NCBI GenBank assembly: GCA_041191265.1
Contig: JBEEPE010000151.1
Span: 1 to 27,077 of the forward strand
From: JBEEPE01 sp041191265
GTDB lineage: Bacteria > Verrucomicrobiota > Verrucomicrobiia > Chthoniobacterales > Chthoniobacteraceae
Length of the DNA stretch: 27,077 bases
Reading direction: 5' to 3'
In this document: positions 22,151-27,077 of the stretch, in pieces
Numbering within the stretch: the first letter of the stretch is position 1
How the letters are laid out: every line of letters starts with the position of its first letter
The notes under the pieces: generated by a model
The model's input: the letters and a program-made list of their open reading frames with translations, nothing else
The model's database searches: none
Told to the model about the DNA's origin: nothing
Translations under genes and position numbers: made by a program

Positions 22151-25100
22151 CTACCGCCCCTCTCCCGACCCAATCTCCACCTGCTGACCCGTCGCCGTCA
22201 CGTAGTTCAACTTCGTGCGCGCCTCGTACCGTCCCAACCCAGCCTGCGGATACACCACCAACACCCCCGTCAATAACTCGCTCCTCACACCGCTCGCCGC
22301 ACTTCGCACCGTCACCATCCGCATCCGCCCACCCTCCAAAATCCCATTCACCACCCCCAACACATTCCCAGGCGCACTCGTCCACCCAGACCCATCCACC
22401 GCCGCTCCATTCACCGTCCACCACGGTCCCCCTATCACAGGCTTCCTCACACTCACATCCGTCAGCGCTGAACTCCACTGCGTGTACGGCGTCATCACAC
22501 TCGTCACCGTCACCACTCCATCCTTCCACACCGCACTCTCAGGCACTCCCGCAAACTCCACTCGATTCCGAGGCGTCGTCACCAACAACAAGTTCGCTCC
22601 ACTCAATCCATTGCCCAACTGACCAAGCTTCCCGTTCCCCCACGCCAACACCCCTCCCCCTCGCTTCATCCCGTACCCCTGCGCGTCCCCAGCGCACACA
22701 CTCGCCCAATCCGTCGCGCCATCCACCGCCACTGGCACCATCGACATCGTGCGCCCACTCAACACCACCCCCAACTGCGCGTTCACATTCGAACCCCATC
22801 CCCTCAACACCCCATCCGTCCCAACCCCAAGCACATGCTCGCGCCCCACACTCACACTCCGCCACGTCATCCCACCACTCACCCCAACAGGCACCAAGCG
22901 CTGCACCACACTCCCATCCCCTAACTGCCCACTCGCATTCCCACCCCACGCACTCAAACGCCCATCCACACCTCGCCCATACGAACTATTCAACCCCGCA
23001 TACGCCTCCGCCCACCCAGTCCCACTCCCAACGCGCACTGGCACCGCGCTGTCTCGCGTCGTCCCCACTCCCAACTGACCAAACCCGTTCCAACCCCACG
23101 CCCACATACTCCCATCCACCCTCACCCCAAGCACATGCCCGCGCCCAGCACTCACTCCCTTCCACACCTTCAACGCCCCAACCTGCACAGGAACCCGGCT
23201 CCCAACCATCGTCCCATTCCCCAACTGACCACTCCCGTTACTCCCCCAACCCCACAAACTCCCGTCACTCCTCAACCCCATCACAAAATCACGTCCCGCA
23301 CTCACCTTCACCCAATCCGTCAACACCCCAACCTGCACTGGCTCAGCCCGCATCCCAACATCCCCAACCCCCAACTGACCACTCTCATTCCCTCCCCACG
23401 CCCACAACGTCCGCCGCGTCTGACTCACCCCGCCCACCAGCACCTCACTCCGCCGAATCCCTACCGTGAAGTTGTCCCCAGCACTCACCTCCTCCCAATC
23501 ACTCCAACTCCCAACCACCTCAGGCACCAACACCGTCTCCCCAACGCGCCCTCCCCCAAGCCCCAACTGCCCACTCCCATTACCTCCCCACGCCCACAAA
23601 CTCCCATCCGCCTTCACCCCAACTCCATGCACACTCCCCAACACCCCGTCATTCAACCGCCGCGACACACTCATCTTCCCATACAACCCGCCCTCAGGCA
23701 TCACCATGAACGTCCGCACCACATCCTCCGCGCTCCGCACCGTCGCCTTCCCGTTCTGTCGCGCTCGAATCACCACCACCCCTGCCTTGCCAGCCACAGG
23801 CTTCACCGTCTGCGCTCCCGTAAACTCAATCACATCTCCCCCAGCCAACACCTCCACCTCCGCACTCAACCCATTCGTCGACGGACTCAACCCCACTCCC
23901 AACCCAAACGCTCCACTCCCAGCCGCCTTCTGGCCAATCTCAGGAAACACAATGCTCTGCGTGCTCGCGTTCCCGCTCACGCTCACCGCCGCACTATCCG
24001 CCATCCCTAAATCGTTCCCAATCCGCACCATCACTCGGTACGCCCCTCCCACTCCCTCCGCCATCACTCCCCCACTCACCACCGCATTGCGATTCACTTC
24101 CATCCGGCTCTTCACGTAACCCCCTTCTTCCCAACTCCTCACACTCACCCCGTCCGCCGTCACAATATCCTTCGTCACCACACCACCCACCACCTTCTGC
24201 CACACCACTTTATACAACCCTCCAGAACTTATACCCCCCAACGCCGTTCGCGTCTCAACCCGCAACGTGCCGCCATTAGCCACCACCCCACCCACAGGTT
24301 GCTCCACAAACTCCGTCGGCAACGTCGCCACCAACAACGCCACTTCTCGACTCGTTACTCGCTTTGTTACACCCAAAAACGTGTTGCTTATCACCACCTT
24401 GTACATCCCCTTGTCCCCTCCTCCCACACTCCCTATCACCAAATCCTTCTCCGTCGCTCCACTCAACTCCACCCCATCCTTCATCCACTGATAACTCAGC
24501 GGTCCACTCCCACCCGCCACCACTCCAAAACTCACGCTGCTACCCCCATACCCAATCACCTCCTTCGGTTGCACGCTCACGCTCGGCCCCACATACACCT
24601 TCACCTCCGCCACAGCACTCTCCACCACACCCCCTAAGTTGCTCGCGCGCACCGTATAACTCCCCGCCTGCGCACCCTTCAATCCGCTCAACACCAACTG
24701 CGTACTCGTCGCTCCAGCCACCGCCACACCGTTCCGGTACCACTGATACGTAAACGGAGCCGTCCCACCACTCACCACCACCTTCAGCGTTCCTCCGCCT
24801 CCCTCCCACACCTCAAACCCCACAGGCTGCTCCCCAATCACCGCGGGTTCCACCACCGTCAAACGCGCCTCCACACTCTCCACCTTGCGCGTCTCTCCCA
24901 CAAACGTGTTGCTCACCTCCACCTTGTACATCCCCTCATCCCCCTTCACCACCCCACTCACCCCCAACACCGCTCCCGTCTTCCCACTCATCGCCACCCC
25001 GTCCTTGTACCACTGATAACTCAGCGGCCCGCTCCCACTAGCCACCACACTCAAACTCCCGCTCCCCCCCAACCCAACACTCGTCGCCACAGGCTGCTTC

Positions 25101-27077
25101 ACCACCCCAGGCGCCACCGCCACCGTCAACGCCGCCCCTGCACTCGTCACGCTCCCTCCCAAGTTGCTCACACGCACCGTGTAAATCCCTCCATCCGTCC
25201 CAGCCACACTCCCAATACTCAAACTCGATCCCGTCTTCCCTGCCATCGCTACCCCATTCTTAAACCACTGATAATCATACGGCGCCGTGCCCCCACTCAC
25301 CCCAACCTCAAAACTCCCACTCTGCCCCTGCCACACCGTCACCCCACTCGGCTGCTGCCCAATCACCGGCGCATACACCAAACTCAATCCAGCCGCATTA
25401 CTCGTCACCCCTCCGGCCGCGTTACTCAACCGCACTCGGTACTTGCCCACCGCAGCCTCCATCGCGTTGCTCACCACATAGTTCGCTCCCGTCGCTCCCG
25501 CTATCGCAACGTCCTTCGTCGCATCCGCTTCATCCACCACTCGCGACCACTGGTAGTTAATCGGCCCAAACGCCGTAGCCCCAACACTCAACGTCACACT
25601 CCCCTTATACCCAACACGCACATCCACAGGCTGCTTCACGATCACCGGTGGCAACAACTTCACCAACACGTTCACCGACCCGCTCGTCACACTCCCAGCC
25701 GCATTCGTCACTCGCACACTGTAGCTCCCCGTGTTCGCGTCCACCGCGTTCGTTATCGCCAAACTCGAGGCCGTCTTCCCACTCATCGCCACCCCACCCT
25801 TCATCCACTGATAACTCAACGGCGCGCCCCCACTCGCCACCACGCTTAACGTGTACGTTCCGCCATACGTCACCTCTCCCCCAACCGGCCCCTGCGTCAC
25901 CACAGGTATCAAGAACGCGCTCACATTCGCTCCCGCGCTACTCACGCTCTTCACCTCGTTACTCACCTCCACCGTGTACACCCCCGCATCCGCTGCCTTC
26001 ATCGAAGCAATCGTGTAACTCGCTCCACTCGCACCACTAATCGCCACCCCATCCTTCTTCCACGCATAACTCAGCGGCGCATACCCACTCGCCTCCACAC
26101 TCATCGTAAAGCTCCGGTTCTCCAACACGCTCCCTCCAACCGGCGCTTTCGTAATCACCGGCGCCGCCTTCACTCCCAACACCGCGCCCGTGCTCGTCAC
26201 ACTCCCCACCATATTCGTCACCTTCACCATGTACGTCCCCGCATTCGCCGGCACCGCCTTCGCCAACGTCAAACTCGCGCTGTTCGTGTTCGCAATCGCA
26301 ACCCCGTTCCTCATCCAAACGTAACTCAGCGGCCCCTCCCCCGTGCACTCCACACTCAACACCGCGTCCTCTCCCTCCTTCACCACCAACCCCTCAGGCT
26401 GCTTCGTAATCCGCACCATCTCACGCACCACCACACTCGCACCACTCGATACCGTCGTCCCATACGCGTTCGTCGCCTCCAACGTGTACACCCCTCCACT
26501 CGTCCTCAACACCGGACTCACCGTCAAATCCTTCACCACCCCTCCTGCCACCACCACCCCATCCTTTTTCCAAACATAACTCATCGGCGCTGTCCCAATC
26601 AGCGTCGGCTTAAGCGCGTACGTTCCACCTTCATTCACACTCCCTCCCACCGGTTGCACCGTAAAGTGCGGCGGCGCCAACACCGTCACCACCGCGTTCG
26701 CACTCACCGCGCTCCCTACACTGTTGTACGCCTCCGCCACGTACACCCCGCCCTCAGGCGCTGCAACCCCACTCACCAACAACGTCGACCCGCTCGCACC
26801 AGCAATCAACACCCCGTCCTTCTTCCACCGGTACTGCGCCTCCGGCTTACCCACCGCCTCAACGCTCAACACCAAGTCCGTCCCATGCATCAACGTCGTC
26901 GTCGCCACTGGCTGCACCACAAACTGCGGCACCTTGTTCACCGTCAACGACACCTCCGCACTCTCCGTCACCCCGTAGTCGTTATACGCATCCACCGAAT
27001 ACTTCCCCTCATCCCCAAGCACCGCGCTCCCAATCGTCAGCGTCGCCGCCGTCGCACTCGTCAAATACACCCCATCC
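22151..27077 (-). CDS. Giant Ig-like / MBG-like / RCC1-repeat surface protein (N-terminus outside window)
   Basis: The frame is open to the window edge, so the true start lies beyond 27077 and about 1,641 C-terminal residues are visible. From N to C: one partial and about eleven complete Ig-like domains of 84-119 residues each, with the pattern W-x-K-D/N-G-V-x-(I/M)-x-G ... D-x-G-x-Y-x-V-x-x-x-N; one domain typical of Verrucomicrobia beginning QSIVFPEIGQKA (23971-23702), resembling MBG repeats; seven RCC1 repeats (23701-22571), enough for a full seven-bladed propeller; and an unassigned C-terminal domain of about 139 residues. No membrane anchor, LPXTG, PEP-CTERM or type IX sorting motif is visible at the C-terminus (QQVEIGSGEGR). 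It is probably an exported adhesin or surface protein, inferred from architecture. The coding strand is strongly G-rich throughout. Confidence 0.9.
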   Translation of the reverse strand, partial: DGVYLTSATAATLTIGSAVLGDEGKYSVDAYNDYGVTESAEVSLTVNKVPQFVVQPVATTTLMHGTDLVLSVEAVGKPEAQYRWKKDGVLIAGASGSTLLVSGVAAPEGGVYVAEAYNSVGSAVSANAVVTVLAPPHFTVQPVGGSVNEGGTYALKPTLIGTAPMSYVWKKDGVVVAGGVVKDLTVSPVLRTSGGVYTLEATNAYGTTVSSGASVVVREMVRITKQPEGLVVKEGEDAVLSVECTGEGPLSYVWMRNGVAIANTNSASLTLAKAVPANAGTYMVKVTNMVGSVTSTGAVLGVKAAPVITKAPVGGSVLENRSFTMSVEASGYAPLSYAWKKDGVAISGASGASYTIASMKAADAGVYTVEVSNEVKSVSSAGANVSAFLIPVVTQGPVGGEVTYGGTYTLSVVASGGAPLSYQWMKGGVAMSGKTASSLAITNAVDANTGSYSVRVTNAAGSVTSGSVNVLVKLLPPVIVKQPVDVRVGYKGSVTLSVGATAFGPINYQWSRVVDEADATKDVAIAGATGANYVVSNAMEAAVGKYRVRLSNAAGGVTSNAAGLSLVYAPVIGQQPSGVTVWQGQSGSFEVGVSGGTAPYDYQWFKNGVAMAGKTGSSLSIGSVAGTDGGIYTVRVSNLGGSVTSAGAALTVAVAPGVVKQPVATSVGLGGSGSLSVVASGSGPLSYQWYKDGVAMSGKTGAVLGVSGVVKGDEGMYKVEVSNTFVGETRKVESVEARLTVVEPAVIGEQPVGFEVWEGGGGTLKVVVSGGTAPFTYQWYRNGVAVAGATSTQLVLSGLKGAQAGSYTVRASNLGGVVESAVAEVKVYVGPSVSVQPKEVIGYGGSSVSFGVVAGGSGPLSYQWMKDGVELSGATEKDLVIGSVGGGDKGMYKVVISNTFLGVTKRVTSREVALLVATLPTEFVEQPVGGVVANGGTLRVETRTALGGISSGGLYKVVWQKVVGGVVTKDIVTADGVSVRSWEEGGYVKSRMEVNRNAVVSGGVMAEGVGGAYRVMVRIGNDLGMADSAAVSVSGNASTQSIVFPEIGQKAAGSGAFGLGVGLSPSTNGLSAEVEVLAGGDVIEFTGAQTVKPVAGKAGVVVIRARQNGKATVRSAEDVVRTFMVMPEGGLYGKMSVSRRLNDGVLGSVHGVGVKADGSLWAWGGNGSGQLGLGGGRVGETVLVPEVVGSWSDWEEVSAGDNFTVGIRRSEVLVGGVSQTRRTLWAWGGNESGQLGVGDVGMRAEPVQVGVLTDWVKVSAGRDFVMGLRSDGSLWGWGSNGSGQLGNGTMVGSRVPVQVGALKVWKGVSAGRGHVLGVRVDGSMWAWGWNGFGQLGVGTTRDSAVPVRVGSGTGWAEAYAGLNSSYGRGVDGRLSAWGGNASGQLGDGSVVQRLVPVGVSGGMTWRSVSVGREHVLGVGTDGVLRGWGSNVNAQLGVVLSGRTMSMVPVAVDGATDWASVCAGDAQGYGMKRGGGVLAWGNGKLGQLGNGLSGANLLLVTTPRNRVEFAGVPESAVWKDGVVTVTSVMTPYTQWSSALTDVSVRKPVIGGPWWTVNGAAVDGSGWTSAPGNVLGVVNGILEGGRMRMVTVRSAASGVRSELLTGVLVVYPQAGLGRYEARTKLNYVTATGQQVEIGSGEGR
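23347..23372 (-). other. G-quadruplex motif in the RCC1 coding region
   Basis: On the minus (coding) strand, G-runs of 5, 4, 3 and 3 bases are separated by loops of 2, 5 and 4. The segment encodes the QLGVGDVGMRAE part of the second RCC1 repeat. The motif follows from Gly/Val codons and its folding is untested. Confidence 0.4.
23549..23578 (-). other. G-quadruplex motif, five G-runs, in the first RCC1 repeat
   Basis: On the coding strand there are five runs of three to five G with loops of 3, 5, 3 and 1 bases. The segment encodes the GSGQLGLGGGR part of the first RCC1 repeat. It is a stronger match to the G3+N1-7 pattern than the motif at 23347. Confidence 0.45.
23972..27077 (-). repeat. Array of about twelve Ig-like domains
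   Basis: Domain borders, placed by eye on the minus strand, fall near 26935, 26677, 26425, 26170, 25912, 25660, 25375, 25120, 24853, 24592 and 24328. Most units open with (V)xxQPVG and hold PLSYxWxKDGV and an N-x-x-G-x-V-x-S tail. The last unit (24328-23972) is longer and diverged. DNA similarity is highest around the PLSYQW segment, where near-identical stretches recur (for example near 24486, 25012 and 25806). Confidence 0.85.

Larger units (their letters stand above)
22571..23701 (-). repeat. Seven RCC1 repeats, about 150 bases each
   Basis: The blade signature WAWGGNGSGQLG recurs seven times, the last two degenerate (RGWGSNVNAQLG and LAWGNGKLGQLG). Most are spaced 50 residues apart; the first interval is longer because of an insertion around EVLVGGVSQTRR. 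Between signatures the pattern W-x-x-VSAGR-x-x-V-x-GVR-x-DG is kept. Seven copies fit one closed RCC1 beta-propeller. Confidence 0.9.

Noticed and set aside
22571..27077. Periodic DNA repeats as a possible CRISPR or satellite array
   Set aside because: The periodicity is about 150 or 260 bases, in frame, and fully explained by RCC1 and Ig-like protein repeats.

Overview
The window looks like chromosomal DNA of a high-GC member of the PVC group, most likely Verrucomicrobiota and perhaps Opitutae-like. This is inferred from gene content and no database search was run. The main clues are: a ThuA domain, PVC-type dehydrogenase propeller, HEAT repeats and cytochrome c in one secreted polypeptide; a giant Ig-like/RCC1 surface protein; secreted proteins carrying Asp-rich DxDxDG loops; and rare Shine-Dalgarno sequences. 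Fourteen protein genes fill nearly the whole window. There is no gene-free gap over 300 bases, and I saw no rRNA, tRNA, CRISPR array, transposase or phage gene.

Layout. 1-2526 (+): the 3' end of purL, ending with its glutaminase domain, then a GT4-type glycosyltransferase 21 bases later. 2538-9302 (-), in transcription order: pgsA, a secreted GH9-like (alpha/alpha)6 protein, and the large ThuA/dehydrogenase/HEAT/cytochrome c protein. The last two overlap by ATGA and are probably translationally coupled. 9453-10877 (+): gnd, followed by a strong bidirectional terminator that it shares with the convergent pair cysI and a GNAT/FemAB-like gene (10958-13751, -). 13901-17906 (+): a membrane-anchored, proline-rich protein of unknown role and a secreted FAD-dependent oxidoreductase with an S-layer-homology-like tail. 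17927-18832 (-): a NarL/LuxR-type regulator whose receiver lacks the usual phospho-acceptor Asp. It diverges from 19066-22053 (+), a Tm-1/UPF0261 protein, a cation diffusion facilitator and a creatininase-family hydrolase; the last two also overlap by ATGA. 22151-27077 (-): the C-terminal 1,641 or so residues of a giant protein with about twelve Ig-like domains, one MBG-like domain and a seven-repeat RCC1 propeller. Its start lies outside the window.

How the genes fit together. Part of the window is housekeeping: purine synthesis, phosphatidylglycerol synthesis, the oxidative pentose phosphate step and assimilatory sulfite reduction. The rest is a secretome typical of polysaccharide-degrading Verrucomicrobiota: the hydrolase-like and cytochrome-linked pair, the SLH-tailed oxidoreductase and the Ig/RCC1 adhesin-like protein. 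I found no clear new defence or mobile system. The most unusual items are the coupled hydrolase/cytochrome pair, the SLH-like tail on the oxidoreductase, the Glu-for-Asp receiver with competing leader hairpins, and the Tm-1/CDF/creatininase cluster with a 9-bp stem-loop between its first two genes.
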